64,000 nt of DNA from Coriobacteriaceae bacterium (GTDB lineage Bacteria; Actinomycetota; Coriobacteriia; Coriobacteriales; Coriobacteriaceae), in assembly GCA_025992855.1 (NCBI GenBank), contig DAJPGB010000001.1, forward strand, positions 434,001 to 498,000. The letters run 5' to 3'. Shown piece after piece: positions 19,817 to 30,200 of this stretch (position 1 is the stretch's first letter; the number at the start of each line of letters is the position of its first letter). Made by a program: the position numbers and the translations under genes. The notes under the pieces were generated by a model. That model did no database searches. It worked only from the letters and a program-made list of their open reading frames with translations, and was not told the origin of the DNA.

Positions 19817-21220
19817 TTAGGCCGAGGGGAAGGCCTTGGTGAGACCGGCGCGCGTCTGCGTGTCGGTCTTTTGGTAGATGGAGCTCAGGTGGCGCTGTAC
19901 CATGCGCATCGAGATACCGAGTTCCTCGGCAACCTGCTTGAGCGGGCGTTCATCCTGGGTCACGGCTATGAGCACGTCGACTTCGCGCGGGGTGAGAGCG
20001 TGGTTGGCGATGAAGGCCTGGCGTTGCTCCTCGATGGTGGGGGCGGCGAGTGCTTCTTCTGCCAGCTGCTCGCGCTCGCGCTCCCGCTCGGTTTGGGGCA
20101 GGCGGAACAGGCCCGCGGCTACAAACGCCGCGCAGGCGGCGACGAGCAAAACGAGCGCACCGATCATAATGAGGGCAACGTTATCCGAGGTCACGAGAGC
20201 AAGCGAGATGCCCGATGTGGTGAAAGCGCATACATTGTTGGCGGCGCGGCCCATGCCAGCCCAAAGGGCGGGCGCATGCATGTGCGGTGCCAGCTGTGTA
20301 AAGGTGGCGGTAAAGAACGTGACGAAAAAGCCCGAGCTCAGGTAAAAGACGACAAGGCCTAGGTTGGGATCGGCGCCGGCCTCCACGGCCAGGATGGAAA
20401 TGGTCGAGAGCACGGCGATGCCGAGCATGACAAGTCCCATGTAGCGGTGCTCGGCAAGGTCAAAGATAAGACCGGCGGCAAGGCCGCTTGCCGCCAAAAA
20501 GAGGCGCGGCCAAGTCTGCACGGCAATGGTGCCGTGGGCGTTGGAGAGTGTGACCACGTTGTCGAGGGTGGAGAACAGACAGGCAAGAATCATGACGAGC
20601 GCGATGCTCCAGCATGCCTGCTTGGCGAGGGCATGAGAGGACTCAGCAAAGGGATTGATGGCGGGGCTGGAGCTCTCGGCAGCTTTTTGGGGAACGACGC
20701 TGAGGGCGGATATGGCGATAGTCGCTGCGCCAAGGACGATGAGCTCTGCGATACCGCCGCAATTGAGCAGGTTGACGGCGAACTGCATCAGGATGCCCGC
20801 GGCATAGGCTGCTCCCGCACCGGTGGCGAGCTTGGGATCGTCTTGAAACGCCAGTGAAAAGGCGTGGTGCGCAGCGGCGCCCAGCAGGCCGAGTCCGAGG
20901 AATGCGAGGCAGCCCAGAATCTCGAGGGCAAGCGAACCCGTGGGGGACTGGATCTGGGTCAATCCCAGGATGGCGATGGGAACGGCGGCGCTGACAACTG
21001 CCTGGGGCTGGCCTTTGCGTTGGGCGAGACCGAGCAGTGGTGCATATCCGATAAAGCCGAGCACGCTCGCACCCAGAATAAAGCCCTGTGCGATTACAAC
21101 GCGTTCGGCACCGGCGAGCAGCCCGACGTTGACGTCGAAACGAAACTCGGCGGCAAGGAAGGCGAAGGTGAAGAGCGCGAGTGCCAGAAGCGCGTTGATT
21201 TTAGGCCTGCTCAGGTTCAA
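19817..21220 (-). CDS. LuxR-type regulator with 12-TM N-terminal domain
   Basis: A 467-residue membrane-bound transcription regulator. About 380 residues form some 10-12 hydrophobic helices resembling a major-facilitator fold. A charged linker (EREREREQ) leads to a C-terminal LuxR helix-turn-helix: LTPREVDVLIAVTQDERPLKQVAEELGISMRMVQRHLSSIYQKT. This architecture is abundant in Coriobacteriia such as Eggerthella and Collinsella and is thought to couple small-molecule sensing in the membrane to local gene control. Targets are unknown. The surface-protein genes 0.2 kb away, divergently oriented, are plausible candidates. Confidence 0.85.
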   Translation of the reverse strand: MNLSRPKINALLALALFTFAFLAAEFRFDVNVGLLAGAERVVIAQGFILGASVLGFIGYAPLLGLAQRKGQPQAVVSAAVPIAILGLTQIQSPTGSLALEILGCLAFLGLGLLGAAAHHAFSLAFQDDPKLATGAGAAYAAGILMQFAVNLLNCGGIAELIVLGAATIAISALSVVPQKAAESSSPAINPFAESSHALAKQACWSIALVMILACLFSTLDNVVTLSNAHGTIAVQTWPRLFLAASGLAAGLIFDLAEHRYMGLVMLGIAVLSTISILAVEAGADPNLGLVVFYLSSGFFVTFFTATFTQLAPHMHAPALWAGMGRAANNVCAFTTSGISLALVTSDNVALIMIGALVLLVAACAAFVAAGLFRLPQTEREREREQLAEEALAAPTIEEQRQAFIANHALTPREVDVLIAVTQDERPLKQVAEELGISMRMVQRHLSSIYQKTDTQTRAGLTKAFPSA

Positions 21221-21310
21221 GGACGGTCCTTTGGGTGGACGGAATGGGCGTGACCTCGATTGTAGCGTCCCTGGGACGCGTATGGCGATGGCGAAATCAT
21301 ATTGAATTAA

Positions 21311-21351
21311 ACCGCAGGTAGAGGCCTAGGTTCGCATCTACGAACCTAGGC
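21311..21351. promoter_or_regulatory. Palindromic operator-like site upstream of the first LAxTG gene
   Basis: GCCTAGGTTCG and its exact complement flank CATCTA at 21324-21351, preceded by CCGCAGGTAGA. The same arrangement (GCAGGTAGA then TAGGTTCG-N-GAACCTA) precedes the second LAxTG gene at 24168-24209. It lies between divergent genes, so it could serve either. Confidence 0.5.
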
Positions 21352-21386
21352 ATACGGAGTCATTTGGCACATCTTGGTGGTACAGG

Positions 21387-21421
21387 ACCACCACAAAGGG
21401 GACAGGCACCTTTGTGGTGGT
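21387..21421. repeat. CCACCACAAAGGGGACAG palindrome
   Basis: A 13-bp perfect stem (21387-21399 with 21409-21421) around a GGACAGGCA loop. It sits just before the AAGGAGG of the surface-protein gene. As RNA it would form a hairpin 12 nt upstream of that site. Confidence 0.7.
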
Positions 21422-21445
21422 GTCCCTACGACCAAGGAGGGCGTT

Positions 21446-23842
21446 ATGTGCGGAAGTCACTTTGATAAGCAGACCCAACGCGAGCGTACCTGCTCGCTGG
21501 TTCACGGTACCTGGCGTTGTGTGGGTGCCAAAATCGCTTGCGCCGGTGCGTGCGCGCTTATGGTCGGTCAGCTGCTGCTGCCGAGCGTGGCGCTGGCGAC
21601 GGAATGCGCCGATCCCGCCGCTGGGACGGATGAGGTTGCCGCGGCTCCGGTGACGCCGACGGTTGCGGGGGATACGGCTGCAACGACCGCACCAGCTGCT
21701 TCGACCGCGCCTGCAACCGATGCTGCTCCGGCGGCGCAAGCCACCGTTGAGCCTCAGCAGACGGCCCCGACTGGCGCCACCGATGAATCCAACGATGCGG
21801 CACCCGCTGAACAAAATACTCCCAGCGACAACGCCGCCACGCCGGCGAATGACGCCATCATGCCCTGCGGTGTGACCGATGTTGTTGGCGGCAGCGGCGT
21901 TAGGGTCAATATTACGGTGCGGAACAATTACACCGACATCAAGAAAGAAGAAACGATTGAGTATGTGGAGGGGATTGCCCTTGTAGATGGAGACCAGTCT
22001 GCTCTCGATGGTAGCGCTTTGACTTTTATCGGCCTGGGGGACTTGATCGTCCATGCGGCGTATGACAGTGCGAGCAATAAAACAACGCTTACCCTGGATA
22101 TCAGCAAGATTCAGAGACAGAAGGAGGAGCAGAAGTACTTTACGGAGTACAAGGAGAATAAGTCCAAGATGACGACCACCTATGATGGATCAAAGCTTAC
22201 GTATACGGGTACAGAGCCCGGGAATATCATCATCGGTGATCCGGACGACGCCTTTAAAGGAGACACCGAGGCGACCGGGAAACCCACTATTAACGAGATC
22301 CGGGATGACTACTACACCCGCACCCATGTCTACGAGAGGGCGTGCCTTGTTATCCCGGCAGCGGAATCAGAATCGGAATCCATCTCCTTTGCCAATGTTC
22401 AGAATACGAACTTCAATTGGCAGCTGGATACTGGTCCGCAGGCGACGGCAGGTGTCCCTAACTACGATGCAGATAAATACGAAATCGCTTATGAATGCTG
22501 GCAGGAATTTGAAAACAACGAACCCGTTGCTGCCTGGTATTCCGATAACGGCTCGCATGGTTCCCTGCCGACTATTACAAAGTTTCAAAGCGGGAAAGAG
22601 TACGTGTATTCTCTTATGCTGAAGCCAAAAGACGGATATTCCTTCAGCGATGAAACCGTTGTTACCGTAAACGGGGAAACCGTAAAGCCGAGTCTAAGCG
22701 GAGAATTCCTGTATGTCCCTGCTATTAAAACAATTACGATGCCTGCTTCGTCGGAAAACGAAGCTCTTGAGAATCTAAACGTCAACGATGTGAAAACCGA
22801 CTACGCGCCCGGCGAGGCGCCGCGTGCGACCGCGACGATTCCTGCCGCCGATGCCGATAAGTATGAGATCGCCTATGAGTGCTGGGAAGAGATGGATGGC
22901 AGCGACCCTGCGGAGCTCACGCCCGTTGCCTTCTGGTATTCCGACCCCGCCAAGTATCCGACGGGCGCGAGGAGGATCGAACACTTCGAAGAGGGCAAGT
23001 TCTACATGTATTCCGTCGAGCTGAGGCTCAAGGGCGACAATACCGTGGGCAATGACTGCATGATGTACGTCAACGGCCATTGGACGCACCACATCAAGAC
23101 CGTCAACGGCGTCTTCGCGCCAAACGCTGACAATATGCTGTGCGAGCAGCCGATCGACGAATGGCGGGCCATCGACGTTATCGAGATCAACGGCGCCACG
23201 ACCACCTTCAAGGCAGGCGATAAGCCGGTCTTTACGGCGAATGTTCCGACGGGCTCCAACTTCCTTCCTCAGTGTGAGTACTGGACGGGTAGCGACGGCA
23301 GCGAAGTGAACTCTCAGGAGTTCTGGGATCAGAACATCACGAACCACATCGACGCCTTTAAGCCTGGCGTGACCTATCGCTACGGTATCTACCTCAAGCC
23401 CGCGCGCGGATTCTACTTTACGCCCAACACCAAGCTGGTGATCAACGGCCAGGAGTGCGGCTACCAGATGGGCGAAGCGAGTGTAGTTGATCCCGAGAGC
23501 GGCTGTATCTTCACTCTGTGGCTCAACACCGATTTGACCTTTACGCCTGAAGCCACGCCGACTCCCGATCCGCAGCCTACGCCGGATCCCAATCCGACGC
23601 CGCAGCCCGAGGTCAAGCCCGAAACCAAGCCTGAGACGAAACCCGAGACCAAACCCGCGGCTAAGCCGGCCACGACAACCGCCACGACCAAGACGGTTGA
23701 GAAAGCCGCGCCGACCAAGAAGGGCGATGCTGTCCTGGCTACCACGGGAGATACCACCGTAATGACGGTCGCCGCCCTAGGTATCGCTGGCGCAACCGTT
23801 GCCGCTGCCGGCATCGCCGCAACCAAGCGCCGCAAGCGTTAG
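21446..23842 (+). CDS. LAxTG-anchored surface protein with three related repeat domains
   Basis: A 798-residue secreted protein. A long signal peptide (hydrophobic core ~29-49, ending VALA) is followed by an alanine/threonine/proline-rich segment, then a repeat region. Three related domains carry the same landmarks: YEIAYECW at residues 345 and 473 and a diverged CEYW near 610, each followed by KxYxYSxxLK and a VNG turn. The C-terminus is a proline/lysine-rich wall spanner with TPDP and KPET repeats, LATTGD (764-769), a hydrophobic helix and KRRKR. The sorting signal deviates from LPxTG. AAGGAGG selects ATG 21446. The first half of the repeat region is notably less GC-rich than its surroundings. 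The ligand is unknown. Confidence 0.8.
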   Translation: MCGSHFDKQTQRERTCSLVHGTWRCVGAKIACAGACALMVGQLLLPSVALATECADPAAGTDEVAAAPVTPTVAGDTAATTAPAASTAPATDAAPAAQATVEPQQTAPTGATDESNDAAPAEQNTPSDNAATPANDAIMPCGVTDVVGGSGVRVNITVRNNYTDIKKEETIEYVEGIALVDGDQSALDGSALTFIGLGDLIVHAAYDSASNKTTLTLDISKIQRQKEEQKYFTEYKENKSKMTTTYDGSKLTYTGTEPGNIIIGDPDDAFKGDTEATGKPTINEIRDDYYTRTHVYERACLVIPAAESESESISFANVQNTNFNWQLDTGPQATAGVPNYDADKYEIAYECWQEFENNEPVAAWYSDNGSHGSLPTITKFQSGKEYVYSLMLKPKDGYSFSDETVVTVNGETVKPSLSGEFLYVPAIKTITMPASSENEALENLNVNDVKTDYAPGEAPRATATIPAADADKYEIAYECWEEMDGSDPAELTPVAFWYSDPAKYPTGARRIEHFEEGKFYMYSVELRLKGDNTVGNDCMMYVNGHWTHHIKTVNGVFAPNADNMLCEQPIDEWRAIDVIEINGATTTFKAGDKPVFTANVPTGSNFLPQCEYWTGSDGSEVNSQEFWDQNITNHIDAFKPGVTYRYGIYLKPARGFYFTPNTKLVINGQECGYQMGEASVVDPESGCIFTLWLNTDLTFTPEATPTPDPQPTPDPNPTPQPEVKPETKPETKPETKPAAKPATTTATTKTVEKAAPTKKGDAVLATTGDTTVMTVAALGIAGATVAAAGIAATKRRKR

Positions 23843-23879
23843 GTTTTGGCGGCGGCGCCCATCCTCGGCTTTAGCAAAA

Positions 23880-24095
23880 TCTCAATCTGTAACACCAAGC
23901 CAGTCAAAACGGCTCTAGATGTTACAGATTGAGATGAACCGAATGGCCGCCAACCTAACGTCTCGATCTGTAACACGTAGCGGGGAATTTGGTCTCTAAC
24001 TGTTACAGATTGAGACAAAGCGGGGGCGGCTGGAGCAATATCTCGATCTGTAACAACTACAAGGCTCAACAGGGCCTAACTGTTACAGATCGAGA
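23880..24095. repeat. Array A: three 55-nt palindromic units, 80/81-bp period
   Basis: Units start at 23880, 23961 and 24041. Each is TCTCRATCTGTAACA, 25 nt, then its complement TGTTACAGATYGAGA. Inter-unit spacers are 26 and 25 nt. The 15-mer therefore recurs every 40-41 bp in alternating orientation. It lies between the two LAxTG genes. Confidence 0.9.
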
Positions 24096-24128
24096 CAAAC
24101 ATCGGAATCGGTTCGCCGACCAGACCCC

Positions 24129-24167
24129 AAACCGCCACAAAGGTGCCTGTCCCCTTTGTGGCGGTTT
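24129..24167. repeat. GGGGACAG palindrome (inverted copy)
   Basis: AAACCGCCACAAAGG pairs perfectly with its complement (24129-24143 with 24153-24167) around TGCCTGTCC. It is the same family as 21387-21421, in the opposite orientation and with compensated stem changes (GCC/GGC for ACC/GGT). Confidence 0.75.
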
Positions 24168-24209
24168 GCGCAGGTAGAACGGTAGGTTCGTATATATGAA
24201 CCTACCGTT
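24168..24209. promoter_or_regulatory. Palindromic operator-like site upstream of the giant surface gene
   Basis: AACGGTAGGTTC (24178-24189) and its complement (24198-24209) flank GTATATAT, preceded by GCAGGTAGA. It matches the site at 21311-21351 in layout and in the TAGGTTC half-site. It lies 60 nt before the start codon. Confidence 0.5.
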
Positions 24210-24269
24210 CGCTTTGTTTTTGGACGACGATTACGCTGGATGACTTTTGGTTTCAGGAAAGGAACGACC

Positions 24270-27200
24270 ATGAGGTGGACCACTGTTCGAGCGCTTTGCC
24301 GCCGCCTGACCGTTGCCGCGGTGACCCTCACCATGGTGACGGGTTCGTTGCCCGCGGGCGCGTTTGCCGAGACCCTCACCACCGATAGCACCTTTGTGCA
24401 GACGGATGTCGAACAAGTAGACGATGCCGATGCCGCCGACGCCGCCGACCCCGCGCCCGATGCCGCCGACGCCGCGCCCGATGCCGGCGTTGCCGACCCC
24501 ACAGTGCCCGCCGCCGATGACGTCCTTACGCCCCCGGACTCCGAGATTGCATTGGCGGCAGGCCTGACGGGCGCCGGGCAGACCGAGAGCACACCTGCGG
24601 GTACGCTCGCCACCGATCTTGTCGAGGGCAAGGAACTCGCCGAGCAGCAGAAGCAAGAGGAGGCTTCCGGTGCCGAGGCAACCTGGAACGAGGAACTTGA
24701 ACTCTGGGCAACCTCGAAGGGCGCCACGGGCGTAAAAGGCGAATACGATGATGGCTACGTGGCCGGCGAGCAGACTCCCGCGCAGTACTACTTCTCGATT
24801 GATAGCCTCACCAACGAAATTTCTATCGAGTATGGCGACGCGGGCATTACCACGTTGGAGGTGCCCTCGACCATCGACGACAAAAATGTCGTAAGCCTTA
24901 CGGGTATGGGAAGCGCTGCGCTCACATCGATCACCTTCGCCCCTAATTCGCATGTCCGCTCGGTTGGAGGCTTGGGCGGCAGCAGCATCAAAGAGATCGC
25001 ACTGCCCGATTCGGTCGAGGAGCTCAAGAGCTATGCATTCTACAAAAGCAAGACGCTCCAAACGGTAACCTGGCCCAACAACGCGGCCTTTACCACGATT
25101 CCCGAGCAGGCCTTTAAGGAATGTGAACAACTTGACGACAAGGTGGTGGCAACGCTGCCGCCTTCGGTCAAAACTATCGACTATCTTGCATTCGCCTATT
25201 GCGGCGTGCCACAGTTCTATGTCTCGGACACAACAGTGCTCACCTTTACGCAGATCAATGTGCCGGGCACGGTGGAGCGGATCGGGCACTATGCCTTTGA
25301 TGGGTGCTCGCATGTGTCGTCGGTGACGATCGGCGATGGTGTCAAATCTATCGGGGCGCTCGCGTTCGCCTCTCTTGATCCTGCGATTGCCGGCAAAGAG
25401 ATTGTGCTACCCAAAAGCGTGGAAATGATAGAGTGGGGAGCTTTTGAGAACACGAGATACGGAAACGAGACGAACCATAATGCCGTTGCCCTGCGCGTGA
25501 TGAACCCCGATCTTCAGCTTGGTGAGGCGGGCTATCCGGGCGACTATAATGAGCGCGTGACAATCGATGGCGTAACGTATGCGATTCCCTTTAGTGAAGG
25601 CCAGACCATCTATGCCTATGCGACCGATTCGGCTGGCAACCCCTCGATGGTCAAAAAGCTTGCCGATGCCGTGGCCGATCGCAAGGACTCCGTCGATTCC
25701 TCGAAGCCTGCCTACACGTTTGAGTGGATGGGCGAGGCGGCCCAGATCACGGGCAAACTTCCCCAGGGCGCGGCGGCCGTGCTCGTGCAGGCGGGGCAGT
25801 CCACGCCGCTGGCGGTTGGCGATGACGGCAGCTTTACAGCGGACGCCCTCTCCAAGACGGCGGCCACCCTGCGCATTTCGCTCAGCGGTTACTATGACAT
25901 GGTGCTGGCGCGCCCGGGCGACCAGATGACGGGCACATGGAATATCGGAGACATTAAGGCGGAGGACTTTACCAAGATTCCGGCTTCGCGCGCGATTGAG
26001 CTCAACGTGGGCTTTCTTGAACCGATTGTGGGCCAGGATAAGACCGAACGCATTGAGCTCGATAGTCTCGATAACATCGATCTGACGGTGAAGAGCGGCG
26101 GCAAGACGCTTAAGCCTGCCAAGGGTGACAAGGAAAACGACTTCCGTATCCAGGGTACAGCGCTCGTGGTGTCGCAGGCCATTGCCGATGCAGACCAGGA
26201 TCTGGAGATAACGCTCGAGCCCAAAGACAGCCTCAAGCTGGGTGGGGCGACGGCGACGGTGAAGCCTTCGGCCGGCAAGGTCGATATCGACTTGAAACCC
26301 TGGGGCACGGCGACGGTCACGACCAAGGGCGACTACCAGGGCGCCAACCGCGTGCTGGTGTTCCGTACGTCCGACGGCAAGCTAGTCGCCGACGGCGTCA
26401 CCTATTTGATGGGTTACGAAGACGATGGCACCACGCCTATCATGAAGGCCGAGACGCCGCGCCTTAAGGCCGGTTCGTACACCATCGTCGCCTTTAACAA
26501 GACGAGCTACGACATCCAAGCGACGAGCTATTCCACGTTTAGCCGCCTAGGGCTGACCGTGGGTAAGCATATCGCGCAAAAGCAGGTGAAGATTGAGGAC
26601 GGCAAACAGCTCGACGTGACGCTCGACGTCCCCACGTTTGACGTGGAGACGTATCGTGCCGAGCGCGGGCTGACGGCGGGCTCGGTTATCGCTGATTCGT
26701 CCGCGGTCGTTGGTGCGGAGACCGAGCTGCGCATTCATTACGAGCTCAAGGACAGCCAGGCTGCCAAGATTGAGATTCCTCTGGCCAAGGATGCCGTCGA
26801 GGATGTGTCCGCAGGCGCTCGCGAAGCCGGCGCCAGCTCCGATGCCATGTGGGCTGCCACAACTTGGGAGGGCGACAACCTCGTTCTCGATATGAAGAAG
26901 AGTGCGGGCGCCGATGTGTTTGTGCGCTTTAAGCCTAAGGCCGCGGGCATCTATGCCGTCTCGCCGCTTATTACGCTGGGCGAGGTGACATTGCCGCTGG
27001 GAAGCACCACACTCGAGGTTAGCGGATCGCGCATCGAGGTCGACAACACCGACGTTCACAGCCTGCTGGGCAATGTGGCCTACGTGTATGCAGCGCCGGG
27101 CAAGAGCGTGCAGCTCACCGTGGGGACGGGCTCGTCGGCTGCAAAGTACACCGGCAAGACCAATAAACTCGGCCGTGCCAAGATTGAATACGAACTGCCG

Positions 27201-30200
27201 CAGGATACGCTTGCCGCCGAGCGTGTGACGCTCGAAGCGCGCGTGGGCTCGACCGATGTCGCCGCCGCTGCCGCAGAGGTGACGGCTCGCAACTATGTGC
27301 GCTATGTTCCGGGTGCTTCGGTCTGGAACTTTGATGTGACGTATCGTGGCGGTACGCAAAACCTGGTCAAGGACGGCAAGGACACGGGTAAGAGCCTGTG
27401 GACCTTCCACCATCTGCCGCAAAAGAAGAACGCCTACTGGACGTTCGATATTACGCTCGAGGTGGGAAACGAAGAGGCCGCCGACACGCTCGACCTGTAC
27501 GTGGACTGCGTGGATGGCAAGACGGTGACGATTCCTCTGACTCAAAAGTCGCGCGAGGGCACCCGCGTGCGCTATGCGGCGGAGTATGTGGACGAGGGTT
27601 ACCTTAAGCTGCTTAATGAGTTTAACAAGGCGAATGACTCGACCTATGTGAACTGCGGCAACTTTGAGCAAATCTTTATGCCGCAGACCTGCCGCATCTC
27701 CAATGCTCAGCTTATGACCATGCTGAGTTTTGACGCCAACGCTTCGGCCAAAAAGCATTCCGCCGCGGCCGAGGAGCGCCAGCAGGAGTTCTCGAATGCC
27801 GTGCAGCAGTGGCACGAGTATATGATGGATAACTCGTTTAATGATGTCGACGAGGCCTTTAACGACGCGATTGACCAGATGGTCGCCGATGCGTTTGCCG
27901 AGGAGGACAAGGACGGTAAAGAGGACGAAGCCCAAGGTGGAGCTGCCCGTAAGGCTCGTCGCGCCCCTGCCGCCAGCGACGGCGAGGGTGATGGTACTGG
28001 CAACGACGAGGCCGCGCAGTTTGCGGCTGAGCTCAAGGCCGCGGTCGGCGGGTCGTCGGCGCTGCTGACCCAGCAGGGCGACAGCTATGGCGTCAATGTG
28101 GACAAGATGATCTTTGAGGATGCTTACGGCACCAGCGAGGATTGGTATCAGGAACTCGCGGCGGCCCAGGGCGCGAACGCTGCGGATGCGGCCGCCATCA
28201 AGGAGCTCGTCGACCATGCATCGCGAGCGGAGTTTATTGCCCAGCAGGCCGAGGATCTGGTGGGCCAGTCGATGGGTATCGGCCAGCTCAACCAATATGG
28301 AAGCTGGAATGACGCAACCGCTGCGGCGCTCAACAAGTGTGCGGGCATTAAGGCCAGCGAGTACAACGGCCAGTCGACGAGCGGGTTTAACGATTTGGGC
28401 CAGGCGCTCGGCAGCTCACTGAGCTACAAGGCGGCTGACGACGATACCGTCAAGGGCTTTAAGGTCGCCGCGCCCGATGGCGAGCAGACGGCCTATATCG
28501 AGTCGGAGTTTATCGAGAACTCCAATAACAACAAGAACCAGGCGCTTCTGTTTAACTCGATCGCCATGCAGTGTGACATTCTGGACAATCTGTACGATAA
28601 CTGGAATGTGGTCCATAGCCTCAATAACTCTACGATTCGCGGCTGGCTTATGGCTTGGAAGCGTAACGGCGACGTGAGCGCCCATATGAAGCTCATCCGC
28701 ACGATTCGTTCGCTCAAGAGCTATAAGATCGAGTGCGAGATGTTCGGACAGGTCTTTAAGACCGATGCGTGGAAGGCGGCCGGCCAGGCGTTTCCCGCGG
28801 CGACCCAGGGCATCGGCATCTTTACCGGCATTTACGGCGTGAACGATGCCAGCAAGAACTGGGAGAACGTGAACGTCCGTATGCAGAAGGTGAAGGGCGA
28901 GCGCGAGGGCTATGAGCTTCAGCATACGCGCCTGCTTGCCAAGCCCGAGAAGACCGAGGACGACTGGAAGTGCATTTACGCGCTGCGCGACGCCATGGAG
29001 AAGGCGCGTGCGTTTGAGGATCTGCTGCATCGCCAGCTCTGCCACGACAGCACCGATGTGGCGGTGGGCTCCATTATGACAATCGCCGGCGTGCTGACGG
29101 CCAGTTCGGCGGGTACCGTGGTGGGCGCTGCCTATGACGCGGCTTCGACCAGCGTAGGTTCGGAGCGCGCGATTAAGCTGACCAATGCCGAATGCGCCTA
29201 CGATGTTGCCTGCGAGCAGGTGGAGCGCGCGTGCCAGAATCGTATTACGGTCAACTGGGGCGAGCTGACTGATACCGAGGTCTACAAGGCCAACAAGGAC
29301 GGCTTGATCTCGGACGAGAAGATGCAGTCGATCTTCGAGGCGCGTTATCGCAATGTGGCTGCCAAGGCTGCACCCGACCCTGCGGGCGTGGTGTACGAGG
29401 GCCTGCTGTCCAATACGGTTGAAGGCGCGACGGTTGAGCTGTGGAGCGCCGACGATGCGGCCGGTACCAATGCAGTGCGTTGGGATGCCGAGGAGTATGA
29501 GCAGGACAATCCGCTTGCAACGGGTGCGGACGGTGCGTACAACTGGAATACGCCGACCGGCTGGTATCAGGTGCGCGTGACCAAGGACGGGTATGAGGAG
29601 GCGCGTTCGGCCTGGCTGCGCGTGCCGCCGATTCAGACTGAGGTGAACATTGGCTTGGCGTCGACGGCGGCGCCCGAGGTGGCTTCGGCCCATGCCTATA
29701 CCGATTGCGTCGAGGTTGAGTTTGCGCAGTATATGGATGCGAGTGACGATACCCTGGCCGCATTGTGCGCGCAGGGCTTGGGCGACGTGACGTATACGTG
29801 GCTCGATAAGCAGGACGATCCCAATGGCAAGCCGCTGTCGCGCGTGCTGCGTATTCGCTATGCCGATGCGTGTGAGGTGGGCTCGACGGTGTCGTTTGAG
29901 CTCGACGGTGCTCGCAACTACGCCGGCACGGCCATGGCGCGCTGGGCAAGCGGCGAGCTTGTCGTGGGCGTTCGTGCCGACAAACTCAAGCTCAACGTGG
30001 AGCAGGCCGTGACCATGCTTGAGGGCAGTGACTTTGAGCTGGTGGCGCACGTGACCGATAAGGCGGGCAAGCCGTTTGCGGGCGCCAAGGTTAGTGTTGG
30101 GCTGGAGTCCTCGGCTATCTGCTCTGTCGATGCCAACCAGGCCGTGACGGGCGAGGACGGCGCGGCGACGTTTGTGCTGCATGGTGCTCTGCCCGGTTTG

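Noticed and set aside
23839..24069. Minus-strand open frames through the repeat arrays (also 30878-31108 and the right end of 49710-52043) with repeated SQSVT and LQIE segments
   Set aside because: The repeated peptides are just the translated 15-mers. The 80/81-bp period breaks frame between units, and no start signal is present.
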